A model generated the notes under the pieces. It was given only the letters and a program-made list of their open reading frames with translations. It was not told where the DNA came from and did no database searches. A program made the translations under genes and the position numbers. Of a stretch of 62,079 nt of DNA, positions 50,415 to 60,970 are shown piece after piece. This DNA is from an uncultured Fibrobacter sp. (GTDB taxonomy: Bacteria > Fibrobacterota > Fibrobacteria > Fibrobacterales > Fibrobacteraceae). Where the stretch lies: NCBI GenBank assembly GCA_947165045.1, contig CAMUYW010000011.1:1-62079 (forward strand), written 5' to 3'. The first letter of the stretch is position 1. Each line of letters opens with the position of its first letter.

Positions 50415-51236
50415 ATGAAGCCGATTACAGAATATCAAAACTATCGTGAGTTCATGCTCGATTACTATGAAGAACGCAAGCGGACTTCCGTGTTTTCGTG
50501 GCGTGAATTTTCGCGTTTGGCGGGTTTTACCTCGTCCAATTACATCCAGCTCGTTTGCAACGGGAAAAGCCGTTTGAGCAAAGATGGTGTTGAGCGGGTT
50601 GCTAGTGCAATGGAGCTTGAAGGCATTGACCGCGATTATTTCCGTGCGATGGTGCGTTTTGGAGATGCCAAAAGCGATGAAAAGAAAATGCAGGCGTTTG
50701 ATGAAATGCAAAAAATCGCAAAAGAGAATCATTTGCGTGTTGTCGATGCCGAAGCGTTCAAGTATTTCGAGTCGTGGGTGAACCCTGTGATGCGCGAACT
50801 AGCCCCAATTATGCCTGGCGCAAAGCCACTAGAACTTGCACGCCAATGTTACCCTGTGGTGAGTGCCGCCGAAGTGCGTCATTCGCTCGACTTTATGTGC
50901 CATGCGGATTTTTTGAAGAAGGTTGGCGAAGATGCTTACGAGCAGACTGAAAAAGTTGTGACAGGTTCGTCTGAGGCGATTCCCTTGGCTTTGCGTTCCA
51001 TGAATCGCCAGATGTCGAAATTTGCGACCGAAGCCATCGATGAAATTCCGCCGGAAAAACGCCATATCGCAGGCGTGACGCTTGGCATGTCGGAATCGAC
51101 GTATAAGTGGCTTGTCGAAAAGCTCGAATCGCTTAGGCAACAGGTTGTCGCTATGGCGGCAAAAGAAACGGAATACGATAAAGTTTATCGTTTAAATTTA
51201 CAATTGTTCCCTTTGACTAAAGGGAAGGAGGAATGA
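50415..51236 (+). CDS. TIGR02147-family protein (HTH-like regulator)
   Basis: This 273-residue soluble protein begins ITEYQNYREFMLDYYEERKR, the hallmark of TIGR02147-family proteins described from Fibrobacter and other lineages. An HTH-like segment follows (FSWREFSRLAGFTSSNYIQL). The middle and C-terminal parts match the family pattern (SREAIPLALRSMNRQM-like sequence here reads SSEAIPLALRSMNRQM; then ERHIAGVTLGMSE-like KRHIAGVTLGMSE). It is probably a transcriptional regulator, but its targets are unknown. The stop is one base before the ATG of a lipoprotein gene that has its own AGGAGG, so the two are strictly paired. Confidence 0.85.
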   Translation: MKPITEYQNYREFMLDYYEERKRTSVFSWREFSRLAGFTSSNYIQLVCNGKSRLSKDGVERVASAMELEGIDRDYFRAMVRFGDAKSDEKKMQAFDEMQKIAKENHLRVVDAEAFKYFESWVNPVMRELAPIMPGAKPLELARQCYPVVSAAEVRHSLDFMCHADFLKKVGEDAYEQTEKVVTGSSEAIPLALRSMNRQMSKFATEAIDEIPPEKRHIAGVTLGMSESTYKWLVEKLESLRQQVVAMAAKETEYDKVYRLNLQLFPLTKGKEE

Positions 51237-51237
51237 G

Positions 51238-52791
51238 ATGAAAACTGCAAATAAAATAATTCTGAGTGGATTTGTCGCCTTGTTGGGGGCTTGTTCGAAT
51301 GAACCTGTTGTTCCCGATATTACGGGGGCGACCACGGAACCGAACTCTTCGCCAACGGCGCAATTAACCGAAGAGCAGAAGGCTGTTTTGGCAAGGTCGT
51401 TTCATAAGCTTATTGATTGGTCCGCCATAGATTCGTCGAAGGGTGTTCCCGATTCTAGTGCGGTTGGATTTGATAACATGGATTATCAGCCGATTAGCTA
51501 TTTAACAGGAATGGATAAACAAATTTTTAGCTATCCAAGTAAAGACGACCGTAGAGTTTGTGATGTGGTGACTTTTACGGAAAATGAAGCTGGTGCCGAA
51601 ATAGAGGGCGTAATGCGGGCCATGTCGTATGATCAAGAAAAATACCGAAAATGTGTTGTAAGAGTGCCTGATGAAATACCTGCTGTGCAAAAGGTTCCCT
51701 GCCAGAGCGGTATGTATAGGAAGGATCGTAATATTCAAACTTTAGTTGCAACTAAAGTTGTTGTGGTTGATGAAACTCCTGTTGTATTGAAAGCTGTGTT
51801 GGGTGGCTCCTATGAGGCTGGTGTTATTCCGACCTATTATTGGGGTTATGGTGTTACATGTTCAGAAATGTATAATCAGTTTAAACAATCTTGTGCGAAA
51901 TCGAATGGATTGTTTAAGGATTTTGCCGATGGTTGCCGAGATTCATATTTGAACATAGCTTGTGCATCGTTTGTTCCTGAAGGCGTAAGTAAAGATGATG
52001 TGCTGGATTACTATGTCGATGAATATAGGAATGCGTGTTACGAAGATTCGGTAAGGTATGCGCCTTTCGATGATGAAAATTATGTTCCCTACGATCGTAA
52101 TTCGGATAGCTTATTCTTGGCGGATACTTCAGAAAAATACGGTATAATCAATGAATGGCTGTATAATTTAAAACAAAGTTTAAGAGCGTATAGATGGCAG
52201 TTTACGATATCCAACGTTGATTACGACGAATTTGACAATTTGGTTTTTGACGAAATTGATGAAATGGAGTATCCCGAATGGAGATTTTTGGATAGTTGGT
52301 TATCGTACAATACATTGCCGAATTCTGATATTGCCGAAGCTTATCGTAAAGAAGGTGTTTATGTTTTACCGGATTCGCTGGTTGAAAAATTCTTTCCTTT
52401 GGTGACGAGTATTCCTTATGGTTTGAATTTTGCTCGTAAATATTTTGGTATGGATGAAACTTTTATTTATTACATGATTGTTGTAAAAGACACTGGATCC
52501 AAGGGACATATATTGACAGATTCCGATGCGAATGGTTTTTATGTAACCGATGTCGTAAAAAGCGGAAATTGCCCAGAAGATACGACAATACACTATTCGG
52601 CATTTTTGGTAGTGAACTCGCCTGAATGGGATGCCGTTGGAAAACCGATTATAAAAACAACCGTCGCAAGTGAAAATTGGAACTGTGACAAACCAGAAAC
52701 TCTTGAGAAAATAGAGCCTTATGGTGAATGGGCGTTTTTTGGAGAGATGGGTTATTACGATTACGTAGATAGTGATTTGGGTAAAGACTAG
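51238..52791 (+). CDS. Lipoprotein of unknown function paired with the TIGR02147 gene
   Basis: This 517-residue protein has a lipobox GFVALLGAC (lipidated Cys19), then a Thr/Ser/Pro-rich stretch and an acidic, Tyr-rich folded part with about ten Cys. Examples are RRVCDVV, RKCVV, VPCQSG, VTCSEM, QSCAKS, DGCRDS, NIACAS, NACYED, SGNCPED and NWNCDK, consistent with several disulfides. I recognise no family. The base composition is more A/T-rich than the flanking icd gene. It is co-transcribed with the upstream regulator and ended by a hairpin terminator. Confidence 0.7.
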   Translation: MKTANKIILSGFVALLGACSNEPVVPDITGATTEPNSSPTAQLTEEQKAVLARSFHKLIDWSAIDSSKGVPDSSAVGFDNMDYQPISYLTGMDKQIFSYPSKDDRRVCDVVTFTENEAGAEIEGVMRAMSYDQEKYRKCVVRVPDEIPAVQKVPCQSGMYRKDRNIQTLVATKVVVVDETPVVLKAVLGGSYEAGVIPTYYWGYGVTCSEMYNQFKQSCAKSNGLFKDFADGCRDSYLNIACASFVPEGVSKDDVLDYYVDEYRNACYEDSVRYAPFDDENYVPYDRNSDSLFLADTSEKYGIINEWLYNLKQSLRAYRWQFTISNVDYDEFDNLVFDEIDEMEYPEWRFLDSWLSYNTLPNSDIAEAYRKEGVYVLPDSLVEKFFPLVTSIPYGLNFARKYFGMDETFIYYMIVVKDTGSKGHILTDSDANGFYVTDVVKSGNCPEDTTIHYSAFLVVNSPEWDAVGKPIIKTTVASENWNCDKPETLEKIEPYGEWAFFGEMGYYDYVDSDLGKD

Positions 52792-52816
52792 TTCGCTCCT
52801 GAATCCTTAACATATT

Positions 52817-52843
52817 GCTTCCGCAGAGTGCGGGGGCTTTTTT
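52817..52843 (+). terminator. Terminator of the TIGR02147-lipoprotein operon
   Basis: A 9-bp stem (GCTTCCGCA / TGCGGGGGC with two G-T wobbles, loop GAG) followed by TTTTTT. Confidence 0.85.
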
Positions 52844-52860
52844 GTATTTTTCTATCTTAA

Positions 52861-55095
<2,235 letters not shown>

Positions 55096-55097
55096 CA

Positions 55098-55121
55098 GTC
55101 ATCCCGGATTTATTCCGGGAT
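55098..55121. repeat. Intergenic GTCATCCCGG hairpin repeat
   Basis: GTCATCCCGGA-TTTA-TTCCGGGAT forms a 7-9 bp hairpin just after icd. It matches the head of the other intergenic repeats in this window. Confidence 0.6.
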
Positions 55122-55137
55122 CGCCAATTCATAAACA

Positions 55138-55167
55138 AAAGCCCGCGCAGTTCATGGCGCGGGCTTT
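55138..55167. terminator. Two-way terminator between icd and the OLD gene
   Basis: A perfect stem (AAAGCCCGCGC / GCGCGGGCTTT, loop of eight), with A residues on the left and T on the right, lies between convergent genes. Confidence 0.92.
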
Positions 55168-55174
55168 GCTGCTT

Positions 55175-56953
55175 TTAATATTGTCCTCGACTTCCGTTGA
55201 TAATCCACTGGCAAAGTGCCGTGATTCCATCGTAATCAGGAAGCGTTTGCAAGAAGTTTTTGGACCTCGAACGATCAATAAAATTGCGCCATACCATCTC
55301 GTTTTTGCCGTTCAGCCCAAGATGTTCTTCGATTGCACCTCGCGTCCAAACCCAAATGCCTTGGTCGCAAAGTTTTTCGTGAATGTTTCTAATGGGGCGC
55401 TCGGCTTCGGGCATGGAAGCCATCATCGCATATGCCGTTGATGCGCTGATATTGCTGTGCTTGTTGACCGGGAGCCCGTTCACAAGTCGTAAATGGTTGT
55501 GGCAGGCGAGTTCACGGAACAAGTTGCGGCACTCGGTAATGTCAGGATCGTTTGCACTCAAGAATCCATCGCGAGTTGCCGTTGTAAACGCGTAATCTAA
55601 ATCAACAATGGCGCGCACAGGAATGTCCATCGCGCTTAAAACTTGCATGCTTTTGCGTGTGTTGCTCACGCCGCCTTGACGCACGAGTGCACATTTAATG
55701 AGTGCGAACGATTGCCCTGTAATGCGTTCGAAAAGGGCGGGGAGCACGCGCCATTCCGTTTTTCCTTCGGTAAGTAGCACGTAGTCTGCAAACAAAAGCT
55801 CGTTGCTGTTAGACAAACTAAACAACATTTGCAATTGGCTCGGAGCGTCCTTGACAACTTGACGAACGGCATCTTCCATTCGCTTGCGCATGAATGTGCC
55901 GCGTTCTCGATTTTTGCGAATGAGTAAAGATGTACTAACATCTTCGCTCGTGACCATCTGCGCGGAATGCGTTGCAAATACGACTTGATAACCTTCATTC
56001 GAAAGGTTCTTGAGCGCAACGCGTACAAGTTCAACAGCTTGTGGGTGCAAGAACAGTTCTGGTGAATCAATCAGCAAGAGCGTGCGGCTTAGGTAATGAT
56101 TGTTGTGGTGCTTCTTAATCTCGGCAAGGTAACGAATCAGCGCCATTTGAATGGCTCGTTGTGAACCGGCGCCCATGCGGGAAATATCTCGCTCGAAACC
56201 ATCGTCTTCGTCGACCACTTTAATCGTTGCGCTTTTGAGGAAAGTCTCCAATGTCGGTACGGGAATGTCGAGTTCTACTTTTACGCTTGGGAATAGCGGT
56301 CGGAGAGCCGTGTTGACTTCTCTATCGAAAGCTTGGATTTCGTCGGCGCGCTTGTCGCTTCCTGGAGCGAGTAATTCCGTAAACTGCTCGATGACTTGAC
56401 TCAGTTCACCACCGAACTTGCGTTCGAGTGGCTTGAAAATCTCGTGCATGAGCTTTGTGTAGGCGTTGTTACCCTCAAAATCCCAAATAGCGATGGACTC
56501 CGGGAACATGCGGTTAAAGGCTGCAATAAACTTGTCGTTAACACGAATCCAGTCTTTGCTTTTACGCTTGCCGTTAGAAGGGCTGAACGCCCAAAATTCA
56601 ATATTGCCGGGAAGTTCGCCCGGAATGCGCTGGACTTTCTTGACACGCAGCGTTGTGCCTGCAAGAAATGGCATGAGTTCGGCTGCTTTTTCGTCACCGA
56701 GACGGTTTAAAACCTGTTCTGTAATACCTTCGAAAATACCTTCGGCTTCAACGGGGTGGTTCGGGTCATCAAAATACGAGATGTCCAATGAAAAATGCGC
56801 AAGCAACCAGCGGATTCCCATCAAAATATTCGTTTTTCCGGCGTTGTTGTAGCCGATTAAAGCGGTAAAATCACTAAGCGGAAAAGTCTCGCGCTGGATG
56901 GAGCGGAGATTTGAAATCGTAATTCTAGAGAGTCTAAGTGCTTGCGGTTGCAT
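55175..56953 (-). CDS. OLD-family ATP-dependent nuclease (AAA ATPase + Toprim)
   Basis: This 592-residue protein combines an ABC/SMC-type ATPase with a Toprim nuclease domain, as in phage P2 OLD. The start IRLSNLRSI-type motif reads ITISNLRSIQ. Walker A is GYNNAGKT (34-41), the signature is RMGAGSQRAIQMAL (about 259-272), Walker B is LLLIDSPELFLHP (Asp296, Glu299), followed by FATHSAQMV. The Toprim domain has Glu396 in LLTEGKTEW and the acidic DLD (451-453). OLD proteins defend against phage or repair DNA. No UvrD-like helicase gene (the GajB partner in Gabija) is next to it, so it is a solitary (class 1-like) OLD. It is far from the CRISPR locus. Confidence 0.88.
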   Translation of the reverse strand: MQPQALRLSRITISNLRSIQRETFPLSDFTALIGYNNAGKTNILMGIRWLLAHFSLDISYFDDPNHPVEAEGIFEGITEQVLNRLGDEKAAELMPFLAGTTLRVKKVQRIPGELPGNIEFWAFSPSNGKRKSKDWIRVNDKFIAAFNRMFPESIAIWDFEGNNAYTKLMHEIFKPLERKFGGELSQVIEQFTELLAPGSDKRADEIQAFDREVNTALRPLFPSVKVELDIPVPTLETFLKSATIKVVDEDDGFERDISRMGAGSQRAIQMALIRYLAEIKKHHNNHYLSRTLLLIDSPELFLHPQAVELVRVALKNLSNEGYQVVFATHSAQMVTSEDVSTSLLIRKNRERGTFMRKRMEDAVRQVVKDAPSQLQMLFSLSNSNELLFADYVLLTEGKTEWRVLPALFERITGQSFALIKCALVRQGGVSNTRKSMQVLSAMDIPVRAIVDLDYAFTTATRDGFLSANDPDITECRNLFRELACHNHLRLVNGLPVNKHSNISASTAYAMMASMPEAERPIRNIHEKLCDQGIWVWTRGAIEEHLGLNGKNEMVWRNFIDRSRSKNFLQTLPDYDGITALCQWIINGSRGQY

Positions 56954-57279
56954 AGCTTGAAACTATAAAATCTTTTTGAAAAAAGTCAAATTAGGCGCAC
57001 GGGAGAGTTAAAAAGTGCCAATATTGATCGTATAAATTGGAATGATAATGATGAAAAAGCGGCAAAAACGAAAAAAAAAACACCTTAGCTGTTGGGGCTA
57101 AAGTGTTTCTTTTGGGGTTAGGAGGAGAACAAAGAGTTCTTGAACATAAAGGTATTTAAAGTTTGATCGTTAATGCCGTTTTTTGCCATTTTCGTGTTGA
57201 AAAGTGTTGTGAACTTCTCAATGGAGCGTTGTAATTTTCTACAATTAATATTAGGTATGTAAAAAAGAGGTTTTGTTCA
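56954..57279. other. Intergenic region with a terminator-like hairpin
   Basis: This 326-base gap holds an AAACACCTTAGC / GCTAAAGTGTTT hairpin (57078-57108, one mismatch). Read on the minus strand it is followed by a long T-run. The plus-strand gene at 57280 starts at the far end. No good coding frame lies in the gap. Confidence 0.55.
57078..57108 (-). terminator. Orphan terminator-like hairpin
   Basis: A 12-bp stem with one mismatch, followed on the minus strand by ten or more T residues. No gene of normal size ends here, so any transcript it stops would start within 57110-57280 or run from the opposite strand of the next gene. Confidence 0.6.
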
Positions 57280-58320
57280 GTGTCCAACTTTGAAAATGAA
57301 TCGGGTATTATTTCTAAATTTCCCGGCATGAAGAAATACGCTGCTCCAGTTATTCTTTTTGTTTTGGCGTGTGCCTTAATTGTGTACCTTAAAGTTGATT
57401 TTTCGGGGTCCTCGTCGTCTTTCGATGTAAATCGATACATGCAGACTCGAGCCAAGATTGATTCTCTGGAGGTTGCCTTGTGGAATGCTCAAGGCAATGT
57501 CGATACTCAAGTTAAGATTCGTGATGAACTTTCTAACGCCTGGGAAGACCTTTCGGCTATGCGTTCGAATACGGCTCGCGATACAGAGCCTTCAGAAGAA
57601 AATGTAGGCGGCTTTTCTGGTGACGTTTGGCTTTCGATTATTGGTGGAACACTTGCTGTAATTCTTTGCTCTGTAATTCTTGTGCTTGTGCTTATCCATC
57701 GCAAAAAGGTCGTTGAAACTCGCATGATGGAAGCTCTTGCAAAAGCTCGTGAAACGGGGGAGATGCCTACGGTTGATGATACTGAAACGATTGTGACTCC
57801 GCGTGTTCATGCTCCAAAAAAATCCATTATCGATGAAGCTCAGGAATTTGCAGCAAAACGTCGTGAAACGATGGAACTCCAGGCAAAAAATGGCGCTGAT
57901 GAAAATGCAACGAAGGCTAGTGCTCCGGCTGCAGGTGCTTCGAAAGCGGCGTTCGAAGATGAACGAGGTGTTCCTGAAAATCGAATTTTGACATCTCCGT
58001 TTAGCGGTAAGACTGTTCTTCGCCCGACGGCGAGGGAACGAATCACGTCGGCGATGCAGTCGCTTTCTGATGTGTTGCATCATGACCGCACTAAGGTTTC
58101 TCAATCTAAGGAACAAGTCTCACCGAGACCCGAAGTTGTTGCTACCGCTGTAGCGCATCCGCTTGAAATGAACCGCTTTGACCGTGAATCTTCGGTGAAC
58201 AGCAAAATTTTGCAAATGTCTCGCAGAGGGTTCCCGGCTTCGGCTATTGCGTCGAAGTTGAAGATTCCTCAGGCGAAGGTCGAGGCTGTGATTAAGGAAG
58301 CAGTAGAAGCGGGTAACTGA
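57280..58320 (+). CDS. Two-pass membrane protein with C-terminal HTH-like segment
   Basis: This 346-residue protein starts at GTG 57280, nine bases after AAGAGG. It has two transmembrane segments (about 20-37 and 115-140), with a short exported coiled region between them. A charged, low-complexity cytoplasmic linker follows. The last 40 residues (NSKILQMSRRGFPASAIASK, then LKIPQAKVEAVI) read as a helix-turn-helix like the C-terminus of DUF6115-type proteins. Function is unknown. Its TGA overlaps the truA ATG (TGATG), so the two are co-translated. Confidence 0.65.
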   Translation: MSNFENESGIISKFPGMKKYAAPVILFVLACALIVYLKVDFSGSSSSFDVNRYMQTRAKIDSLEVALWNAQGNVDTQVKIRDELSNAWEDLSAMRSNTARDTEPSEENVGGFSGDVWLSIIGGTLAVILCSVILVLVLIHRKKVVETRMMEALAKARETGEMPTVDDTETIVTPRVHAPKKSIIDEAQEFAAKRRETMELQAKNGADENATKASAPAAGASKAAFEDERGVPENRILTSPFSGKTVLRPTARERITSAMQSLSDVLHHDRTKVSQSKEQVSPRPEVVATAVAHPLEMNRFDRESSVNSKILQMSRRGFPASAIASKLKIPQAKVEAVIKEAVEAGN

Positions 58321-59072
58321 TGCGTTACCGCTTTCGTTGCGAATATCTAGGCAGCGCTTTTTACGGCTGGCAAGAACAGAATTGCGGAGGCAAACTCCGA
58401 TTTGTAACCGTGCAATCAACTCTCGAAGATGCGTTGTCGATTGCTTTGCGTACGCCTATCCGCGTTACGGGGTCGGGTCGAACCGATACTGGCGTACACG
58501 CTCGCGGACAATGTGTTCATTTTGACTATGACGGTGAGCTGGATCCGGTGAAGGTTGTGCGTTCCGTGAATGGCCTTACAAAACGCCTTATCCGTATTCG
58601 CGATTTGCAACCTTGCGCGCCTGATTTTAATGCGCGTTATGATGCGATTCTTCGCTATTACCAGTACACGATTTTTACTCGTCCTGTGGCGCTGATGCGT
58701 GACTTTGGTTGGGAATGCGGTTCGCTGAATTTAGATGTGGATGCGATGGGCCGCGAAGCTCAGTCGTTTCTTGGTGAACATGACTTCATCGATTTTTGCA
58801 TTCCGCGAAACGACGGAAAGTCAACGCTTTGCACGTTGAGCGAATTCCGTTTGGAACGTTTGAATGACTGGAGTTGTATGTTCCACATTAAAGGGAACCG
58901 TTTTTTGCATCGCCAAGTTCGCGCGATGGTCGGGACTCTTTTTGATGTAGGGCGCGGCCGATATCCAGAAGGAACGGTCAATCAGATTTTTGCCAAACAG
59001 TTTAAGGGTGAACGCACGTGGGCGCCCCCGCAGGGGCTTGTCCTCGAGAATGTGGAATATAGGGATTATTGA
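58320..59072 (+). CDS. truA: tRNA pseudouridine synthase A
   Basis: TruA converts uridines 38-40 in the tRNA anticodon arm to pseudouridine. The 250-residue protein begins MRYRFRCEYLGSAFYGWQEQ. The catalytic Asp56 lies in GRTDTGVHARGQ. Other family segments are YYQYTIF and FHIKGNRFLHRQVRAMVGTL. Its stop directly abuts the stop of the convergent pdxJ gene, with no base between them. Confidence 0.96.
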   Translation: MRYRFRCEYLGSAFYGWQEQNCGGKLRFVTVQSTLEDALSIALRTPIRVTGSGRTDTGVHARGQCVHFDYDGELDPVKVVRSVNGLTKRLIRIRDLQPCAPDFNARYDAILRYYQYTIFTRPVALMRDFGWECGSLNLDVDAMGREAQSFLGEHDFIDFCIPRNDGKSTLCTLSEFRLERLNDWSCMFHIKGNRFLHRQVRAMVGTLFDVGRGRYPEGTVNQIFAKQFKGERTWAPPQGLVLENVEYRDY

Positions 59073-59804
59073 TTAAGCCCTACGTATTGCTTCAATCATT
59101 TCTTTCACGGCTCGTTCCATGCCAACTAGTGCGGCGCGGCTTACGATGCTGTGTCCAATAATGATTTCATCAATGCCGTCAATCTGAGCAACTGCTTCTA
59201 CGTTTCTGTAGTTGAGCCCGCGTCCGGCGAGGACATTCAGACCGTACTTGTGTGCGAGAACAGTCATGTCTTGCAATGCCGAAATTTCACGATCGACTTC
59301 TTCGCGGCTGCCGAGTTCAAATGCTGTTGCGTATTTGCCTGTATTGAATTCTACGAAGTTTGCACCAACCTTCTTGGCAGCCTTGACTTGTTCGGTTTCG
59401 GCATCAATGAACACGCTTACGAGAATGTCGTTGTTGCGGAGAGTCATGATGAACTTTGCGAGTTCATCAATCTTGGCGGAAACGTTCAATCCATCTTCGG
59501 TTGATAGTTCTGTATGAACTTCCGGGACTAGAGTTACTATGTCTGGCTGGCGGTTGATGGCAAACTGAACCATCGCTTGTGTCGGTGCCATTTCGAGATT
59601 CAACTTCGTTGTAACTGTTCCACGGAGAAGCCTGATGTCTCGGTCCTGGATGTGGCGTTTGTCTTCACGGAGATGGGCGGTAATGCCATTGCAGCCGGCG
59701 AGTTCTGCAATCATGGCTGCGGCGACCGGATCGGGTTCTTTGCCTTTACGTGCTTCACGGATTGTTGCAATGTGGTCCACATTTACACCGAGTTTTGTAG
59801 ACAT
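59073..59804 (-). CDS. pdxJ: Pyridoxine 5'-phosphate synthase
   Basis: PdxJ makes pyridoxine 5'-phosphate from 3-amino-2-oxopropyl phosphate and deoxyxylulose 5-phosphate. The 243-residue protein begins MSTKLGVNVDHIATIREARK. Further family segments are ITAHLREDKRHIQDRDI, TLVPEVHTELSTEDGL, VEFNTGKYA, GLNVLAGRGLNYRNV and EIIIGHSIVSRA. AGGAGAGG precedes the ATG. It starts eight bases after a polysaccharide-deacetylase-like gene, so they share a transcript. Confidence 0.96.
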   Translation of the reverse strand: MSTKLGVNVDHIATIREARKGKEPDPVAAAMIAELAGCNGITAHLREDKRHIQDRDIRLLRGTVTTKLNLEMAPTQAMVQFAINRQPDIVTLVPEVHTELSTEDGLNVSAKIDELAKFIMTLRNNDILVSVFIDAETEQVKAAKKVGANFVEFNTGKYATAFELGSREEVDREISALQDMTVLAHKYGLNVLAGRGLNYRNVEAVAQIDGIDEIIIGHSIVSRAALVGMERAVKEMIEAIRRA

Positions 59805-59812
59805 AGCCTCTC

Positions 59813-60940
59813 CTATTTAGAATTGAATAAAGTGGATAAGTTGACGATGGACGTGCCTTGCTTTGCTGCTTTGGTGGCAATGTCCTCAATTTTAGACAAA
59901 TTTTGTTCTGTTAGCGGGATGATCATTATAGATGTTCCGCTTTTGGGCGCTTCGCGCAGTTTTATGCGGATGTAGTCTTCGATGGAACTATTATCCGGAT
60001 TGTACGGGAACGCAATTTTACAGATGACTTCAAAGTCCTTGCATGTTTGCGGAACGATGGTTCGCTCTTCCATGGATAAATCCATAAACCACATTTTTTT
60101 GTTTTCTGCGGGTTTTAGAATGGCTTGCAAAAGCTGCTTATGCTTGACGGCCTGTTCCCCAAAACGGGTAGCGATACCTGCGGCATCGGGGAGAACTTTT
60201 TTTGCGTCGTTGATGTTTTCTTCAATTTGTTCTTCGGTGTGGTGGATGCGGAGCGGACGGTATTTGCGATGTTCCTGGTTCAGTTTCGTGGATTCCATAG
60301 CGAGCCAGAGCACCGTTTCCTTATCTTTTATTTTGTTTAAATCCTTGTAAAATTCATCGTTTAAACCGAACGGTGGGACCAGTAAATCAAAGGGGTAGCC
60401 TAGGTTATTTAGCTTTCCGATAATTTCTGGTGATAGCTTTGTATTGGGCTTTGTTACTGCAATCTGAAATGCAATCGACATGAGCGAAGCGTTTTTCATG
60501 AAAATATTGTCTGAAACCTGGAGTGTCAGATGGAGCGAATCGCCCTTGGCTGTGAGTACATCGACTTTTGCAGATTGGTAAGAGTTCGGATTGTCGTTCA
60601 ATTCTTCCATCAAGAGAACGGTGCCGCCATGCTTCTGGATAAATTTTTGCGCTTGCAGAAGGTAGACTACGATGGTCTTTCCGCGAGCGAGGGTCCAGAC
60701 GTTTCGCTTGGTGCGCTTGGAATAGCTCGATGAAATAATTTTGAGCTCATCCTGTAATTTTTTTTCAAAAGGTATCGTGTCGTTTTCGACAGGAGCGGTT
60801 TCGGGTTCGCGCATTCCCGTGGTTTCCTCGATTTTTTCGAGAATGTGGTGCGCCTTATCTTGGTTGTTCAAAAAAAATGCCAAACCGGCAAAAATCCCCG
60901 ACGCTAAAAAAAGTGCGACAATGTGTTTAAGCTTAATCAT
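59813..60940 (-). CDS. Divergent polysaccharide deacetylase (YibQ-like)
   Basis: This 375-residue protein has an N-terminal signal-anchor (VALFLASGIFAGLAFFL). The C-terminal half resembles the divergent polysaccharide deacetylase (YibQ, DUF610) family. FDLLVPPFG is in the place of the first strand, a LWLAMES is in the place of the usual LHLPMEP, then DAAGIATRFGEQAV and a KMWFMDLSMEERTI in the place of FFVDSRT. The metal-binding residues of true deacetylases are not obvious, so activity is uncertain. It is the first gene of a two-gene unit with pdxJ and is divergent from miaA. Confidence 0.65.
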   Translation of the reverse strand: MIKLKHIVALFLASGIFAGLAFFLNNQDKAHHILEKIEETTGMREPETAPVENDTIPFEKKLQDELKIISSSYSKRTKRNVWTLARGKTIVVYLLQAQKFIQKHGGTVLLMEELNDNPNSYQSAKVDVLTAKGDSLHLTLQVSDNIFMKNASLMSIAFQIAVTKPNTKLSPEIIGKLNNLGYPFDLLVPPFGLNDEFYKDLNKIKDKETVLWLAMESTKLNQEHRKYRPLRIHHTEEQIEENINDAKKVLPDAAGIATRFGEQAVKHKQLLQAILKPAENKKMWFMDLSMEERTIVPQTCKDFEVICKIAFPYNPDNSSIEDYIRIKLREAPKSGTSIMIIPLTEQNLSKIEDIATKAAKQGTSIVNLSTLFNSK

Positions 60941-60970
60941 TACATCTATAAATATAACTACATTGAGCGC

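Noticed and set aside
55175..56953. Gabija defence system.
   Set aside because: Only the OLD-type (GajA-like) gene is present; both neighbours are housekeeping or unknown genes, with no UvrD/GajB helicase.
57118..57189. A possible 20-25 residue peptide gene in front of the orphan terminator.
   Set aside because: On careful reading the minus-strand frame from ATG 57189 stops after ten codons, and no ribosome site is present.
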